63,564 bases of DNA from Mesobacillus persicus (GTDB lineage Bacteria > Bacillota > Bacilli > Bacillales > Cytobacillaceae): the NCBI RefSeq assembly GCF_900109925.1, contig NZ_FOBW01000019.1:1-63564 (forward strand), given 5' to 3'. Positions within the stretch are counted from its first letter, which is position 1; the number at the start of each line of letters is the position of its first letter. Below, piece by piece: positions 16,053-33,376 of the stretch. The notes under the pieces are model-generated. The model worked only from the letters and a program-made list of their open reading frames with translations. It had not been told where the DNA came from and ran no database searches. A program made the translations under genes and the position numbers.

Positions 16053-16801
16053 CTAATCTAGCTTTGTCAATATCTCATATCCAGTATCGGTAATTACAAT
16101 CGTATGCTCAAAATGAGCACATAATTTCCCATCGACTGTCACAACGGTCCAATTATCAGCTAGTGTTTTCACATATCGGCTTCCAGCGTTCACCATTGGT
16201 TCGACACACAGAACCATACCGGGTTTAAGTACTGGCCCCCTATTAGGCAGTCCAAAATGTGGAATCTGTGGTTCCTCATGTAATTCTTGCCCGATTCCAT
16301 GTCCGACATACTCACGCACAATCGAAAAGCCGTTTGTTTCCACATACGATTGAATGGAATGGGAGATGTTCGTTAGTCGTACACCCGGCTTAGCTTCGTT
16401 TAGGCCTCGGTAGAGTGACTCCTCAGTTACGTCCAAGAGACGCTGCACTTCTTCACTGATTTCCCCAACTGGATATGTCCAGGCAGAATCACCATGATAT
16501 CCATCGTAATTTGCACCGATGTCGATGCTTATTATATCGCCTTCACTAAGTACCCGTCCTCCAGGAACCCCGTGAACTAGCTCATTGTTTACCGAAGCAC
16601 ATATGCTACCTTGAAAACCATTATATCCTTTAAAAGAAGCAGTTGCTCCTTGCCTACAGATGAAATCCTCAGCAATGGCATCAAGTTCCTTTGTTGTAAT
16701 ACCAGGATGAATGTGTTTTCTTAACTCCTGATGGGTCAATGCAACAATGCGCCCGGCTTCCCGCATGAGTTCAATCTCACGAGAAGTCTTGCAATTGATC
16801 A

Positions 16802-16802
<1 letters not shown>
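16053..16802 (-). CDS. map: Methionine aminopeptidase, type I
   Basis: 249 aa pita-bread fold enzyme that removes the initiator Met from nascent proteins. Metal ligands appear in [15 protein letters not shown] (two Asp), [13 protein letters not shown] (His), VEPMV (Glu) and HFEHTI (Glu). The start overlaps the adk stop by one base (TAATG), indicating coupled translation in the secY-adk-map run. Confidence 0.97.
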
Positions 16803-18805
<2,003 letters not shown>

Positions 18806-18806
<1 letters not shown>

Positions 18807-19246
18807 TAGATCACCTCAGTTTGACCGCCGGCAGCTTGAATTGCTTCTTGTGCTGCTGAAGAAAACTTATGAGCTTTAACAGTTAACTTTTTCTCCAAGT
18901 TACCTTTTGCAAGAATCTTAACTCCTGCTAGTTCCTTCTTGATTAGTCCTGTTTCAATCAAAAGTTCTGGAGTCACTTCGGTTCCGTCTTCGAAACGGTT
19001 TAAAGTATCGAGGTTCACAACTGCATATTCCTTACGATGAATATTTGTAAAACCACGTTTAGGTAGACGTCTTGCTAAAGGTGTTTGACCACCTTCAAAA
19101 CCTAGACGAACTCCACCACCTGAACGAGCATTTTGACCTTTATGACCTTTTCCAGCTGTTTTACCATTACCAGATCCGATACCACGGCCTTTACGCTTAC
19201 GCTCTTGACGAGAACCTTCTGCAGGCTTTAATTCGTGAAGTTTCAT
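18806..19246 (-). CDS. rplO: 50S ribosomal protein L15
   Basis: 146 aa. Start [22 protein letters not shown] at 19246, after AGGAGGTGCCAAC. Gly/Arg-rich N-terminal extension ([17 protein letters not shown]) threads into 23S rRNA; a late assembly protein. An upstream in-frame start was rejected because it overlaps rpmD sequence without an RBS. Confidence 0.98.
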
Positions 19247-19279
19247 GTTGGCACCTCCTTGTTCTAAAAGCAATTTTAA

Positions 19280-19462
19280 TTATTTTTCAGTCACCTTTAC
19301 AAGATGAGACACTTTATTAACCATGCCACGGATTGCAGCATTATCTTGGTGCTCAACTGTTTGGTGCATTTTCTTCAGTCCTAGAGCTTTAACTGTTTCA
19401 CGCTGATCTTGCGGACGACCGATCAAGCTGCGTGTGAGGGTAACTTCTAATTTAGTTGCCAT
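19280..19462 (-). CDS. rpmD: 50S ribosomal protein L30
   Basis: 60 aa single-domain L30 ([20 protein letters not shown]...), usual bacterial short form. ATG after GGAGGGAAATCAA. Located between rpsE and rplO, the spc operon order. Confidence 0.97.
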   Translation of the reverse strand: MATKLEVTLTRSLIGRPQDQRETVKALGLKKMHQTVEHQDNAAIRGMVNKVSHLVKVTEK

Positions 19463-19475
19463 TTGATTTCCCTCC

Positions 19476-19976
19476 TTATCCTAACAGTTCTTCTACTGAT
19501 TTTCCGCGTAATTTCGCTACGTCTTCAGCACGCTTTAATTGTGTTAACCCATCAATAGTAGCACGTACCATGTTGATAGGCGTGTTTGTTCCAAGAGACT
19601 TAGACAGGATGTCTTGAACACCCGCAAGTTCTAATACCGCACGAACTGGTCCGCCAGCGATAACTCCTGTACCTTCAGAAGCAGGCTTAAGAAGGATTTC
19701 ACCAGCACCAAAGTGTCCGATTACCTGGTGAGGGATAGTAGTACCAACCATTGGTACATGAATCAAGTTCTTTTTCGCATCTTCGATTGCTTTACGGATA
19801 GCATCAGGTACTTCTTGTGCTTTACCAGTACCAAATCCGACATAACCGTTCTTATCACCAACTACAACTAGAGCAGTGAAACGGAAACGACGACCACCTT
19901 TAACAACCTTCGCAACACGATTTACCGTAACTACGCGTTCTTCAAGTTCAAGTTTGTTTGGATCAATGCGACGCAT
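19476..19976 (-). CDS. rpsE: 30S ribosomal protein S5
   Basis: 166 aa. Double-stranded RNA-binding-like N-domain ([27 protein letters not shown]) and an S5 C-domain. S5 contributes to decoding fidelity; the spectinomycin-contact loop VVKGGRRF is wild type. 25-bp gap to rplR. Confidence 0.98.
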   Translation of the reverse strand: MRRIDPNKLELEERVVTVNRVAKVVKGGRRFRFTALVVVGDKNGYVGFGTGKAQEVPDAIRKAIEDAKKNLIHVPMVGTTIPHQVIGHFGAGEILLKPASEGTGVIAGGPVRAVLELAGVQDILSKSLGTNTPINMVRATIDGLTQLKRAEDVAKLRGKSVEELLG

Positions 19977-20000
19977 CTATTTATGTCCCTCCTTTTTGTT

Positions 20001-20363
20001 TTAAAATTGTAGGCCGTTTTCACGTGCAGCATCTGCCAAAGCCTTAATACGGCCATGGTATAGATATCCTCCACGATCAAATACAACATCACTAAGACCT
20101 TTTTCAACAGCACGCTTAGCAACTAACTCTCCAACCTTAACAGCTGCATCAAGATTGCTAGAAGAATCTAGGCTTACTTCTTTATCTACAGTAGAAGCAC
20201 TCGCTAAAGTAACTCCATTAACATCGTCGATTAGTTGAGCATAAATGTGTTTGTTAGAACGGAACACATTTAAACGAGGACGAGTTGCTGTACCGCTGAT
20301 TTTAGAACGGACACGAGCATGTCTTTTACGGCGAGTAGCGTTTTTATCAGCTTTCGTAATCAT
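20001..20363 (-). CDS. rplR: 50S ribosomal protein L18
   Basis: 120 aa ([21 protein letters not shown]...). Binds 5S rRNA and, with L5, attaches it to the 50S central protuberance. The C-terminal [28 protein letters not shown] signature is intact. ATG after AAGGAGTGACGTAA. Confidence 0.98.
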   Translation of the reverse strand: MITKADKNATRRKRHARVRSKISGTATRPRLNVFRSNKHIYAQLIDDVNGVTLASASTVDKEVSLDSSSNLDAAVKVGELVAKRAVEKGLSDVVFDRGGYLYHGRIKALADAARENGLQF

Positions 20364-20399
20364 TTACGTCACTCCTTTCGTTAGGCTTTTTAAGCAGCC

Positions 20400-20936
20400 T
20401 TACTTACCAGTCTTACCTTCTTTGCGGCGTACAAATTCGCCTTCATAACGAATACCTTTGCCTTTATACGGCTCTGGTGGACGTACTCCACGGATATTGG
20501 CAGCAAGAGCACCAACACGTTCTTTATCAGTTCCTTTAACAATTACCTTCGTGTTAGTTGGAACTTCGACTTCGATACCTTCTTCAGGTTCGATTTCAAC
20601 TGGATGCGAATATCCAACGTTCAATACTAGCTTTTTACCTTGCTTTGAAGCACGGTAACCGACACCGATAAGATCTAATGATCTTTCAAAGCCTTTAGCT
20701 ACACCTTCTACCATGTTAGAAAGGACTGCGCGAGTTGTACCGTGCAGCGCGCGATGATCCTTTGCATCAGATGGACGAGAGACTGTGATTACATTCTCTT
20801 CGATTACGATTTGGATATCTTGGTTAAAAGTACGAGATAATTCGCCTTTTGGTCCTTTTACTGTAACATGATTGTTTTCATTCGTAACAGTAACACCAGC
20901 AGGGATTTCAATTGGTTTTTTACCTACGCGAGACAT
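20400..20936 (-). CDS. rplF: 50S ribosomal protein L6
   Basis: 178 aa with two tandem L6 domains; second domain ends in [25 protein letters not shown]. Located near the factor-binding site. [17 protein letters not shown] is the standard start. Confidence 0.98.
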   Translation of the reverse strand: MSRVGKKPIEIPAGVTVTNENNHVTVKGPKGELSRTFNQDIQIVIEENVITVSRPSDAKDHRALHGTTRAVLSNMVEGVAKGFERSLDLIGVGYRASKQGKKLVLNVGYSHPVEIEPEEGIEVEVPTNTKVIVKGTDKERVGALAANIRGVRPPEPYKGKGIRYEGEFVRRKEGKTGK

Positions 20937-20966
20937 TCATTGCACCTCCATTCTTTGAAAAATCTA

Positions 20967-21365
20967 TTACCAGACGTATGCTAATACTTCTCCGCCCACT
21001 TGCTTAGCGCGAGCTTCTTTATCAGATAATACGCCGTTTGATGTTGACACAAGTGCGATACCAAGGCCGTTAAGTACACGTGGTACTTCAGTAGACTTAG
21101 CATATACGCGTAAACCAGGTTTACTAATACGCTTAAGACCAGTAATAACACGCTCGTTGTTGGCACCGTATTTTAGGAAGATACGGATGATGCCTTGTTT
21201 GTTATCTTCAATATATTCTACATCACGAACGAAACCTTCACGCTTAAGGATTTCAGCGATCTCTTTTTTCATGTTAGAAGCAGGTACTTCTAATTTTTCG
21301 TGACGAACCATATTCGCATTACGAATACGAGTAAGCATATCTGCAATCGGATCTGTCATGACCAT
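20967..21365 (-). CDS. rpsH: 30S ribosomal protein S8
   Basis: 132 aa ([20 protein letters not shown]...). Binds the 16S central domain; in many bacteria S8 represses the spc operon. The first ATG at 21365 is chosen: AGGAGG is 8 nt upstream, and homologues share the MVM start. Confidence 0.98.
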   Translation of the reverse strand: MVMTDPIADMLTRIRNANMVRHEKLEVPASNMKKEIAEILKREGFVRDVEYIEDNKQGIIRIFLKYGANNERVITGLKRISKPGLRVYAKSTEVPRVLNGLGIALVSTSNGVLSDKEARAKQVGGEVLAYVW

Positions 21366-21393
21366 TGTTTTTACCTCCTTCCCAAATCGGGGT

Positions 21394-21597
<204 letters not shown>

Positions 21598-21604
21598 TTA
21601 GAGA

Positions 21605-22144
21605 TTACTTTTGAAATGGCATTCCGAATGCTGTTAATAGTTCACGAGCTTCTTCATCAGTGTTAGCAGTCGTTACAATAACAATATCCATGCCACGTAC
21701 TTTACTTACTTTATCGTAATCAATTTCAGGGAAGATTAATTGTTCTTTCACACCCATTGTGTAGTTTCCGCGACCATCAAATGACTTCTTGGAAACACCG
21801 CGGAAATCACGTACACGTGGAAGTGATACTGAAATTAATTTGTCTAGGAATTCATACATACGCTCGCCACGAAGAGTTACCTTCGCTCCGATTGGCATAC
21901 CTTCACGAAGACGGAAGCCAGCGATTGATTTTTTAGCTTTAGTTACAAGTGGTTTTTGACCAGAAATTAAAGCTAGTTCTTCAACTGCGTTATCTAATGA
22001 CTTTGCATTAGCAACAGCGTCACCTACACCCATGTTGATTACAATTTTCTCTAACTTTGGTAATTCCATTACGGATTTATAGTTAAACTTGCTCATTAGA
22101 GCAGGAGAAATTTCTTTTCTGTACTTTTCTTTTAGGCGGTTCAT
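21605..22144 (-). CDS. rplE: 50S ribosomal protein L5
   Basis: 179 aa ([20 protein letters not shown]...). 5S rRNA-binding protein of the central protuberance with a P-site tRNA contact loop. C-terminal [19 protein letters not shown] is conserved. Confidence 0.98.
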   Translation of the reverse strand: MNRLKEKYRKEISPALMSKFNYKSVMELPKLEKIVINMGVGDAVANAKSLDNAVEELALISGQKPLVTKAKKSIAGFRLREGMPIGAKVTLRGERMYEFLDKLISVSLPRVRDFRGVSKKSFDGRGNYTMGVKEQLIFPEIDYDKVSKVRGMDIVIVTTANTDEEARELLTAFGMPFQK

Positions 22145-22171
22145 TTATGAGTACCTCCCTTCTTCTATAAA

Positions 22172-22483
22172 CTATTTATCGAGAACTTCACCGGATTTTT
22201 TTGCTACGCGTACCTTCTTACCGTTTTGCTCTGTGTATCCAACACGGGTTGGTTTACCAGACTTCGGATCGATAGGCATAACATTTGATACATGAATAGG
22301 TGCCTCTTGGCTGAGAATTCCACCTTGTGGATTCTCCTGTGAAGGTTTAGCGTGTTTCTTCACGATATTAATACCTTCTACTAGAACGCGGCTTTGCTTA
22401 GGGAATGCAGCTAAGATATTCCCAGTTTTGCCCTTGTCCTTACCAGAGATGACCATTACTTTGTCACCTTTTTTGACATGCAT
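22172..22483 (-). CDS. rplX: 50S ribosomal protein L24
   Basis: 103 aa from [21 protein letters not shown] (KOW motif). An assembly-initiator protein at the tunnel exit. Start 22483 follows AAGGAGGTGCGACAG; three extra in-frame residues upstream overlap the RBS. Confidence 0.97.
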   Translation of the reverse strand: MHVKKGDKVMVISGKDKGKTGNILAAFPKQSRVLVEGINIVKKHAKPSQENPQGGILSQEAPIHVSNVMPIDPKSGKPTRVGYTEQNGKKVRVAKKSGEVLDK

Positions 22484-22517
22484 CTGTCGCACCTCCTTAA
22501 AGCCATTTGAATTTAAA

Positions 22518-22913
<396 letters not shown>

Positions 22914-22926
22914 TTATCCGAACGAT

Positions 22927-23190
22927 TTAGATAATAACAGCTTTTTCTACTACTTCTACTAAGCGGAAGCGTTTTGTTGCAGATAGTGGACGAGTTTCCA
23001 TAATACGAACTACATCACCGATTTTTGCAACGTTTTGCTCATCATGAGCCTTAAACTTTTTAGAGTATTTTACGCGCTTGCCATATAGAGAATGTGTTTT
23101 GTATGTTTCGATAAGAACAGTGACAGTTTTATCCATCTTGTCAGAAACAACACGTCCAGTATAGACCTTACGCTGGTTGCGTTCACTCAT
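22927..23190 (-). CDS. rpsQ: 30S ribosomal protein S17
   Basis: 87 aa OB-fold primary 16S-binding protein ([20 protein letters not shown]). Conserved [18 protein letters not shown] tail. Confidence 0.98.
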   Translation of the reverse strand: MSERNQRKVYTGRVVSDKMDKTVTVLIETYKTHSLYGKRVKYSKKFKAHDEQNVAKIGDVVRIMETRPLSATKRFRLVEVVEKAVII

Positions 23191-23214
23191 TGTGAAGGGC
23201 CTCCTCTCTGGTTA

Positions 23215-24497
<1,283 letters not shown>

Positions 24498-24500
24498 TAA

Positions 24501-24842
24501 TTATCCCTCCTTCTTTTCTGATACAACGATTGTAATGTGGCTTGTGCGCTTGTTGATTGCACTTGCACGTCCTTGTGCACGTGGGCGGAAACGCTTGAGA
24601 GTTGGACCCTCATTTGCGAACGCTTGAGATACAACAAGGTTGTTTACATCCATTTCGTAGTTATGCTCTGCATTTGCAAGTGCAGATTTTAGTAACTTTT
24701 CAATGATTGGTGAAGCAGCTTTCGGGGTGAGTTTTAAAATCGCCACCGCTTCGCCAACTTGCTTTCCTCGAATTAAATCTAGTACTAAACGAGCTTTACG
24801 AGGAGCAATACGAACTGTATTAAGAACAGCTTTTGCTTGCAT
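24501..24842 (-). CDS. rplV: 50S ribosomal protein L22
   Basis: 113 aa. Its beta-hairpin ([19 protein letters not shown]) lines the exit tunnel; this is where macrolide-resistance insertions arise elsewhere, and here it looks wild type. 3 bp before rpsC. Confidence 0.98.
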   Translation of the reverse strand: MQAKAVLNTVRIAPRKARLVLDLIRGKQVGEAVAILKLTPKAASPIIEKLLKSALANAEHNYEMDVNNLVVSQAFANEGPTLKRFRPRAQGRASAINKRTSHITIVVSEKKEG

Positions 24843-24860
24843 TAGGATAGCCTCCTCTCA

Positions 24861-25187
<327 letters not shown>

Positions 25188-25196
25188 TCAATCCCG

Positions 25197-26051
<855 letters not shown>

Positions 26052-26336
26052 TTAGACTTCGAATAATTCGATTTCTTTGCTGTCTTGAGATAACGTAATG
26101 ATAGCTTTACGACGCTTATTTGTATAGCCGCCAAATTTACCCATACGCTTAAACTTACCTTTATAGTTCATGATGTTTACGTTCTTAACTGTAACACCGA
26201 AGATTTCCTGAACTGCATCTTTAACTTGTGTTTTGTTCGCTCTAACATCAACTTCGAAAGTGTACTTCTTCTCAGCCATTAAGTCAGATGAACGTTCAGT
26301 GATTACGGGGCGCTTAATGATATCGCGTGCATCCAT
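26052..26336 (-). CDS. rplW: 50S ribosomal protein L23
   Basis: 94 aa. Tunnel-exit protein that docks trigger factor and [23 protein letters not shown] start overlaps the rplD stop by one base (TAATG), giving tight coupling. Confidence 0.98.
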   Translation of the reverse strand: MDARDIIKRPVITERSSDLMAEKKYTFEVDVRANKTQVKDAVQEIFGVTVKNVNIMNYKGKFKRMGKFGGYTNKRRKAIITLSQDSKEIELFEV

Positions 26337-26959
26337 TATGCAAGCACCTCCTCTACTTTTTCAACGGCTGCTTTAGTCATGATTAACTTGTCATGATTTA
26401 AAACATCCAATACATTGATTCCTTCAGCGGAAACAACAGTGATTCCAGGAATGTTACGTGCAGAAAGAGCTACATTTTCATCTAGAGAAGCAGTAACGAT
26501 TAATGCTTTCTTTTCGATTGAAAGACCCTTTAATACACTTGCAAATTCCTTAGTTTTTGGTGCATCAAAGCTTAAGCTTTCAAGCACAAGGATTTCTTCT
26601 GCAACTACTTTTGAAGAAAGTGCAGATTTGATTGCTAAACGACGTACCTTTTTAGGTAGTTTATAGCTATAGCTGCGTGGAACTGGTCCAAATACTGTAC
26701 CACCACCGCGCCATTGTGGAGAACGAATCGATCCCTGACGGGCACGTCCTGTACCTTTTTGACGCCATGGCTTACGCCCACCGCCTGCTACTTCAGAACG
26801 AATTTTTGTTTTGTGAGTTCCTTGGCGTAAGGAAGCTCTTTGCGCAACAACCGCTTCAAACATTACATGGTTGTTTGGCTCGATACCAAAGACAGAATCA
26901 TTAAGTTCTACGTCGCCAACTTGTGATCCAGCTTGGTTAAATAATGCTACTTTAGGCAT
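26336..26959 (-). CDS. rplD: 50S ribosomal protein L4
   Basis: 207 aa. A globular domain and a long tunnel-lining loop ([23 protein letters not shown]). In enteric bacteria L4 represses the S10 operon; whether it does so here is unknown. Macrolide-contact loop appears wild type. Confidence 0.98.
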   Translation of the reverse strand: MPKVALFNQAGSQVGDVELNDSVFGIEPNNHVMFEAVVAQRASLRQGTHKTKIRSEVAGGGRKPWRQKGTGRARQGSIRSPQWRGGGTVFGPVPRSYSYKLPKKVRRLAIKSALSSKVVAEEILVLESLSFDAPKTKEFASVLKGLSIEKKALIVTASLDENVALSARNIPGITVVSAEGINVLDVLNHDKLIMTKAAVEKVEEVLA

Positions 26960-26984
26960 TCCTTTTTCCTCCTTTCTCTAAACG

Positions 26985-27614
26985 TTACTTCGCTTTTACC
27001 GCACTTTTAATTTTTAGTAATGCTTTTCTAGGACCAGGAACGTTTCCTTTAATTAATAGAAGGTTGCGTTCTTCGTCAACTTTTACGATTTCTAAGTTTT
27101 GAACTGTAATCTGTTCTCCACCCATACGTCCAGGTAATAATTTACCTTTGAATACACGGTTTGGAGCAACAGGACCCATTGAACCAGGGCGACGGTGGTA
27201 ACGAGATCCGTGAGCCATTGGTCCACGTGATTGTCCGTGGCGTTTGATAGCACCTTGGAAACCTTTACCCTTTGAGATTCCTGTAACATCCACTAATTCG
27301 CCTTCAGCGAATAAATTAACTTTGACTTCCTGACCAACTTCATATTCTGCTAAGTTAACTCCGTTGATTTCACGTACGAAGCGCTTAGGAGTAGTATTAG
27401 CTTTAGTCGCATGGCCCTTCTCTGGCTTGTTAGAAAGCTTTTCACGCTTATCTTCAAAACCTAGTTGGATTGCCTCGTAGTTATCAGTTTCAGCATTTTT
27501 CACCTGAAGGACAACGTTTGGAGTCGCCTCTACAACTGTTACCGGGATAAGATCACCGTTCTCAGCAAATACTTGAGTCATACCAATCTTTCTTCCTAAG
27601 ATTCCTTTGGTCAT
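26985..27614 (-). CDS. rplC: 50S ribosomal protein L3
   Basis: 209 aa ([20 protein letters not shown]). Reaches towards the peptidyl-transferase centre with its loop ([15 protein letters not shown]). Initiates 50S assembly with L24. ATG after AGGAGGTGTGACTA. Confidence 0.98.
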   Translation of the reverse strand: MTKGILGRKIGMTQVFAENGDLIPVTVVEATPNVVLQVKNAETDNYEAIQLGFEDKREKLSNKPEKGHATKANTTPKRFVREINGVNLAEYEVGQEVKVNLFAEGELVDVTGISKGKGFQGAIKRHGQSRGPMAHGSRYHRRPGSMGPVAPNRVFKGKLLPGRMGGEQITVQNLEIVKVDEERNLLLIKGNVPGPRKALLKIKSAVKAK

Positions 27615-27649
27615 TAGTCACACCTCCTACATAGTTTATATTTATCTAA

Positions 27650-28087
<438 letters not shown>

Positions 28088-28089
28088 CT

Positions 28090-28118
28090 ATTATACAGAA
28101 AAACAATTGCATTTGCAA
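28090..28118 (-). promoter_or_regulatory. S10 operon promoter P1
   Basis: Minus strand TTGCAA (28113-28118), 17-bp spacer, perfect TATAAT (28090-28095). Confidence 0.75.
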
Positions 28119-28158
28119 CACTTAATATGTTTTCCTGCATGCTTAGCACACTTTTACT

Positions 28159-28187
28159 ATTATAGTGCCTAGTTCTAAGGATTTCAA
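28159..28187 (-). promoter_or_regulatory. S10 operon promoter P2
   Basis: Minus strand TTGAAA (28182-28187), 17-bp spacer, perfect TATAAT (28159-28164). Tandem with P1, 69 bp apart. Confidence 0.75.
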
Positions 28188-28640
28188 GTCTAGTTTCTAT
28201 TATTTGAAGGATTTATTCACAGCAACTCTTACCAATTCATCATAAACTCTCCAAGTTGTAGCATATTGCTATATAAATGTTTGATTTACTGTGATTAAAC
28301 AATCAATTTTTGGTCCAATTAAACCATGTTTCTTCTATATAAACAGGGTGTGAACGGTCTTAGTTAGTCATGCATATATGGTTTGGAGTATCCCGCCAGT
28401 AAAACCTATAAAAACAAACACAATTCCTATATGCGTTACCAATGATATTTTCAATGGCTTTAACGGATGTAAAACCATTGAATAAAAAGACATCCAGGAG
28501 GCAATCAGGAGGCAATCAGAAGCCACTTATTCATCCCCGAGAAGATTTGGAAGGCCTACAGAAGATCTTCATCGTTTTGAAAATGGGAAGCCATAATTCC
28601 ATTAACGCCGAAAGAAACTAAACTTGAGAAAATGGACATA
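28188..28640. other. Gene-free gap between tuf terminator and S10 promoters
   Basis: About 450 bp with no ORF of convincing length on either strand. The only structure seen is a short direct repeat, GGAGGCAATCA twice in tandem (28497-28518). Not similar to the other repeat families in the window as far as I can see. Confidence 0.5.
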
Positions 28641-28675
28641 AAAAAAGACTGATGAGTCGTCACTCATCAGTCTTT
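28636..28675 (-). terminator. Terminator of tuf
   Basis: Perfect 14-bp stem AAAGACTGATGAGT / ACTCATCAGTCTTT with loop of 4 nt (28644-28675) and a 7-T tract on the minus strand. Ends the rpsL-rpsG-fusA-tuf operon. Confidence 0.95.
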
Positions 28676-28688
28676 TAACAAGAGAATA

Positions 28689-29876
28689 TTACTCTTGAAT
28701 GCTTGCTACAACGCCTGCGCCTACTGTACGTCCACCTTCACGAATAGAGAACTTAGTTCCTTCTTCGATTGCGATTGGAGAGATAAGCTCAACAGTCATT
28801 TCGATGTTATCACCAGGCATAACCATTTCTACACCTTCAGGAAGGTTACAGATACCAGTTACGTCAGTTGTACGGAAGTAGAACTGTGGGCGGTAGTTTG
28901 TGAAGAATGGAGTATGACGTCCACCTTCTTCTTTAGATAAAACATAAACTTCTGCTTTGAAGTTTGTGTGTGGAGTGATTGAACCTGGCTTAGCAAGTAC
29001 TTGTCCACGTTGGATATCTTCACGAGCAACCCCACGAAGAAGTGCACCGATGTTGTCACCAGCTTCAGCATAATCAAGAAGCTTACGGAACATTTCTACA
29101 CCAGTTACAGTTGTAGATTTTGGCTCTTCAGCAAGACCGATGATTTCGATAACGTCACCGACTTTAACTTGTCCACGCTCAACACGTCCAGTAGCAACTG
29201 TTCCACGACCTGTGATTGAGAATACGTCCTCAACTGGCATCATGAAAGGCTTTTCAGTGTCACGCTCTGGAGATGGAATGTACTCATCAACAGCAGTCAT
29301 AAGTTCAAGAACTTTTTCTTCCCACTCAGCTTCTCCTTCAAGAGCTTTAAGAGCAGAACCTTTGATAACTGGGATGTCATCGCCAGGGAAATCATATTCA
29401 GAAAGAAGGTCACGAACTTCCATTTCAACTAGTTCAAGAAGCTCTTCGTCATCTACCATGTCACACTTGTTCATGAATACAACAAGGTAAGGAACACCAA
29501 CCTGACGAGAAAGTAGGATGTGCTCACGAGTTTGTGGCATTGGACCATCAGCTGCAGAAACAACTAGGATTCCGCCGTCCATTTGCGCAGCACCAGTGAT
29601 CATGTTTTTAACATAGTCAGCGTGTCCTGGGCAGTCAACGTGTGCATAGTGACGGTTAGCAGTTTCATACTCAACGTGAGAAGTGTTGATTGTGATTCCA
29701 CGCTCTTTTTCTTCTGGAGCGTTATCGATTTGATCGTATCCGCGTGCTTCTCCGCCACCAGCTTTTGAAAGAACTGTAGAGATTGCAGCAGTTAGAGTTG
29801 TTTTACCATGGTCAACGTGACCGATTGTACCGATATTTACGTGTGGCTTAGAACGATCGAATTTAGCTTTTGCCAT
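28689..29876 (-). CDS. tuf: Elongation factor Tu
   Basis: 395 aa GTPase that carries aminoacyl-tRNA to the ribosome. G1 [10 protein letters not shown]3 DCPGHADY, G4 NKCD, then two beta-barrel domains; sequence ([20 protein letters not shown]...) is typical Bacillaceae. Elfamycin-contact residues look ordinary. Start ATG after AAGGAGGACTCCTAAA. It follows fusA by 120 bp with a hairpin between. Confidence 0.99.
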   Translation of the reverse strand: MAKAKFDRSKPHVNIGTIGHVDHGKTTLTAAISTVLSKAGGGEARGYDQIDNAPEEKERGITINTSHVEYETANRHYAHVDCPGHADYVKNMITGAAQMDGGILVVSAADGPMPQTREHILLSRQVGVPYLVVFMNKCDMVDDEELLELVEMEVRDLLSEYDFPGDDIPVIKGSALKALEGEAEWEEKVLELMTAVDEYIPSPERDTEKPFMMPVEDVFSITGRGTVATGRVERGQVKVGDVIEIIGLAEEPKSTTVTGVEMFRKLLDYAEAGDNIGALLRGVAREDIQRGQVLAKPGSITPHTNFKAEVYVLSKEEGGRHTPFFTNYRPQFYFRTTDVTGICNLPEGVEMVMPGDNIEMTVELISPIAIEEGTKFSIREGGRTVGAGVVASIQE

Positions 29877-29920
29877 TTTAGGAGTCCTCCTTATTATTAG
29901 AAAAGTTAAGTATATTTTAG

Positions 29921-29951
29921 GCTATGAAAAGGGGGATACCCTCCTCATAGC
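29921..29951 (-). other. Hairpin in the fusA-tuf spacer
   Basis: Minus strand GCTATGA / TCATAGC arms around GGAGGGTATCCCCC. No U-tract, so probably a processing or stability element rather than a terminator. No clear tuf promoter was found in this 120-bp gap. Confidence 0.4.
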
Positions 29952-29996
29952 TATGGCTTACATAGTAGTTATACTTGATTAAACGATGAAAATCAA

Positions 29997-32075
29997 TTAT
30001 TCACCTTTATTTTTTTTGATGATTTCTTCAGAAACAGATTTAGGAACTTCTTCGTAGTGGTCGAAGTGCATTGAGAATACACCACGTCCTTGAGTACTTG
30101 AACGAAGAGCTGTTGCATAACCAAACATTTCTGAAAGTGGAACCATCGCACGAACTACCTGTGCGTTACCACGAGCATCCATACCTTCAACTCGTCCACG
30201 ACGAGCAGTGATCATACCCATGATATCTCCAAGGTATTCTTCAGGGATAACAACTTCGACTCTCATGACTGGTTCAAGAATAACCGGTTTACATTTTGAA
30301 GCAGCATTCTTAAGTGCCATTGAAGCAGCAATTTTAAACGCCATTTCAGAGGAGTCAACGTCATGGTATGAACCGTCGTATAGTCTTGCTTTAATATCAA
30401 CTAATGGATATCCAGCAAGTACACCACGATCAAGTGAATCTTCTAAACCAGCTTGTACAGCAGGAATGTATTCACGAGGAACAACCCCACCGACAATACC
30501 ATTTTCGAATTCGAAGCCTTTTCCTTCTTCATTAGGAGAGAATTCAATCCAAACGTGTCCATATTGTCCACGTCCACCAGATTGGCGAGCGAATTTACCT
30601 TCTACCTGAGCTGAACCACGGAAAGTTTCACGGTAGGCAACCTGAGGTGCACCCACATTTGCTTCTACTTTAAATTCACGTTTCATACGGTCAACGATGA
30701 TGTCCAAGTGAAGCTCACCCATACCCGCGATGATAACTTGTCCAGTTTCCTGGTCAGTATGCGCACGGAATGTAGGATCTTCTTCTTGAAGTTTCTGCAG
30801 TGCAGTAGTCATCTTATCTTGGTCAGCTTTTGATTTTGGTTCAACAGAAAGCTGGATAACTGGCTCTGGGAACTGCATAGATTCTAGAATAACTTCAGAT
30901 TTTTCATCACATAAAGTATCGCCTGTAGTTGTATCTTTTAAACCTACTGCTGCAGCAATATCTCCTGCGTACACAGTTGAGATTTCCTGACGGCTGTTTG
31001 CATGCATCTGTAGGATACGACCAACACGTTCGCGTTTACCTTTTGTTGAGTTCTTTACGTATGAACCAGCATCAAGTGTTCCTGAGTACACACGGAAGAA
31101 CGTTAATTTACCAACATAAGGGTCAGTCATAACTTTAAATGCCAATGCAGAGAATGGCTCGTTATCATCTGGATGACGCTCAACTACTTCTTCAGAATCA
31201 GGTAGATGACCTTGAATCGCAGGTACATCTAATGGTGATGGAAGGTAGTCAATAACGGCATCTAGCATTAACTGAACACCTTTGTTTTTAAATGCTGAAC
31301 CACAGATTACTGGATAGAATTCAACGTTTGTAGTACCTTTACGGATTGCAGCTTTGATTTCTTCAGTCGTTAACTCTTCTCCGCCTAGGTATTTTTCCAT
31401 TAATTCTTCATCTAATTCTGCTACCGCTTCAAGAAGTTTTTCACGGTATTCATCAGCTAGTTCTTTGTATTCTTCAGGAATATCACCTTCAGTGATTTCT
31501 GTACCAAGGTCATTTGCGTAGAATCTAGCGTTCATTTCAACTAAGTCGATAATTCCGCTGAATTCATCTTCAGCACCAATAGGAAGCTGAATAGGGTGTG
31601 CATTTGCTTGTAGACGATCATGGATTGTACCTACAGAGTATAAGAAATCCGCACCTAGTTTATCCATTTTATTTACGAAAACTACGCGTGGTACTCCATA
31701 AGTAGTAGCCTGACGCCAAACTGTTTCTGTTTGCGGTTCTACACCAGATTGTGCATCAAGTACAGCAACTGCACCATCAAGTACACGAAGGGAACGTTCA
31801 ACTTCTACTGTGAAGTCTACGTGTCCCGGTGTATCAATGATATTTACGCGGTGTTCTTTCCATGAAGCTGTTGTAGCAGCAGAAGTAATCGTGATACCAC
31901 GTTCTTGCTCCTGCTCCATCCAGTCCATCTGAGAAGCACCTTCGTGTGTTTCGCCGATCTTGTGGATTCGACCAGTATAATAGAGGACACGCTCTGTTGT
32001 TGTTGTTTTACCAGCATCAATGTGAGCCATAATCCCTATATTACGTGTTCTTTCCAAGGAGAACTCTCTTGCCAT
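29997..32075 (-). CDS. fusA: Elongation factor G
   Basis: 692 aa translocation GTPase with five domains. G1 AHIDAGKTT, switch [11 protein letters not shown]4 NKMDK. Domain IV motif [15 protein letters not shown] is intact. Wild-type-looking fusidic acid region. 48 bp after rpsG; ATG preceded by AAGGAGAAATACCCA. Confidence 0.99.
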   Translation of the reverse strand: MAREFSLERTRNIGIMAHIDAGKTTTTERVLYYTGRIHKIGETHEGASQMDWMEQEQERGITITSAATTASWKEHRVNIIDTPGHVDFTVEVERSLRVLDGAVAVLDAQSGVEPQTETVWRQATTYGVPRVVFVNKMDKLGADFLYSVGTIHDRLQANAHPIQLPIGAEDEFSGIIDLVEMNARFYANDLGTEITEGDIPEEYKELADEYREKLLEAVAELDEELMEKYLGGEELTTEEIKAAIRKGTTNVEFYPVICGSAFKNKGVQLMLDAVIDYLPSPLDVPAIQGHLPDSEEVVERHPDDNEPFSALAFKVMTDPYVGKLTFFRVYSGTLDAGSYVKNSTKGKRERVGRILQMHANSRQEISTVYAGDIAAAVGLKDTTTGDTLCDEKSEVILESMQFPEPVIQLSVEPKSKADQDKMTTALQKLQEEDPTFRAHTDQETGQVIIAGMGELHLDIIVDRMKREFKVEANVGAPQVAYRETFRGSAQVEGKFARQSGGRGQYGHVWIEFSPNEEGKGFEFENGIVGGVVPREYIPAVQAGLEDSLDRGVLAGYPLVDIKARLYDGSYHDVDSSEMAFKIAASMALKNAASKCKPVILEPVMRVEVVIPEEYLGDIMGMITARRGRVEGMDARGNAQVVRAMVPLSEMFGYATALRSSTQGRGVFSMHFDHYEEVPKSVSEEIIKKNKGE

Positions 32076-32123
32076 TGGGTATTTCTCCTTCCTTGTATGA
32101 GTGTTTTAGTTTTGAAGATTATC

Positions 32124-32630
<507 letters not shown>

Positions 32631-32633
32631 TTA

Positions 32634-33056
32634 TTATTTCTTAGGTGCTTTAGGACGCTTCGTACCGTATTTAGAACGACCTTGCATACGGTTGTTTACG
32701 CCTGCAGTATCAAGTGCTCCACGAACGATGTGGTAACGTACCCCTGGTAAATCCTTTACACGTCCACCACGGATAAGAACAACACTGTGTTCTTGTAAGT
32801 TGTGGCCAATACCAGGAATGTAAGCTGTTACCTCGATTCCATTTGTCAAACGCACACGAGCATATTTACGAAGCGCTGAGTTTGGCTTCTTCGGTGTCAT
32901 TGTACCAACACGTGTACATACACCACGCTTTTGTGGAGATGTAAGGTTAGTTTGCGCCTTCTTGAAGCTGTTGTAGCCTTTGTTAAGCGCTGGTGATTTA
33001 GATTTTTCCTCGGCAGATTTACGAGGTTTGCGTACTAATTGGTTAATTGTAGGCAT
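32634..33056 (-). CDS. rpsL: 30S ribosomal protein S12
   Basis: 140 aa from [20 protein letters not shown] at 33056, 7 nt after AAAGGAGG. Decoding-centre protein; the streptomycin-related [11 protein letters not shown] and the loop [12 protein letters not shown] read as wild type. In B. subtilis an L7Ae-like gene (ybxF/rplGB) lies between rpoC and rpsL; here it is absent and rpsL has its own promoter. Confidence 0.98.
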   Translation of the reverse strand: MPTINQLVRKPRKSAEEKSKSPALNKGYNSFKKAQTNLTSPQKRGVCTRVGTMTPKKPNSALRKYARVRLTNGIEVTAYIPGIGHNLQEHSVVLIRGGRVKDLPGVRYHIVRGALDTAGVNNRMQGRSKYGTKRPKAPKK

Positions 33057-33250
33057 TGTTTTTCCTCCTTTCATTTCTTTGGTAGACCCACACATCCAGG
33101 TGGTTCATTTTTTGCTAAAAAACAAAGTCCTTGCAGTGACTCACCACAAAAACAGTTTTTACAATAGTTATACGACACAGCAGCTCCAGGATCTGTCTTG
33201 CAGGCTTCCCTGACCTTATATCTACAAAGTGTCAGTTAAGTAGGAGCACC
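33057..33250 (-). promoter_or_regulatory. rpsL leader (no gene)
   Basis: About 195 nt of leader between the promoter and rpsL. Minus strand includes possible pairings such as ATCCTGGAGCTG and CACCTGGATG regions but no clear terminator hairpin. Occupies the place of the ybxF gene of B. subtilis; no remnant ORF of that gene was recognised. Confidence 0.4.
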
Positions 33251-33256
33251 TTTGCT

Positions 33257-33285
33257 ATATTAGCACCTCATTCATAAGATGTCAA
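33257..33285 (-). promoter_or_regulatory. Promoter of the str operon
   Basis: Minus strand TTGACA (33280-33285), 17-bp spacer, TAATAT (33257-33262). Drives rpsL-rpsG-fusA-tuf independently of rpoBC. Confidence 0.78.
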
Positions 33286-33321
33286 CATTATATTCATTTT
33301 TTTAAATAAAATGGATATGCT

Positions 33322-33363
33322 TTATTTAAAATGCGGTACTTCCTTTAAGTTGGAAGTACCGCA
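33322..33363 (-). terminator. Terminator after rpoC
   Basis: Perfect 12-bp stem TGCGGTACTTCC / GGAAGTACCGCA (33332-33363), loop of 8 nt, followed on the minus strand by TTTTAAATAAAG. Starts 13 bp after the rpoC stop. Confidence 0.88.
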
Positions 33364-33376
33364 CTTTTAATTGAGG

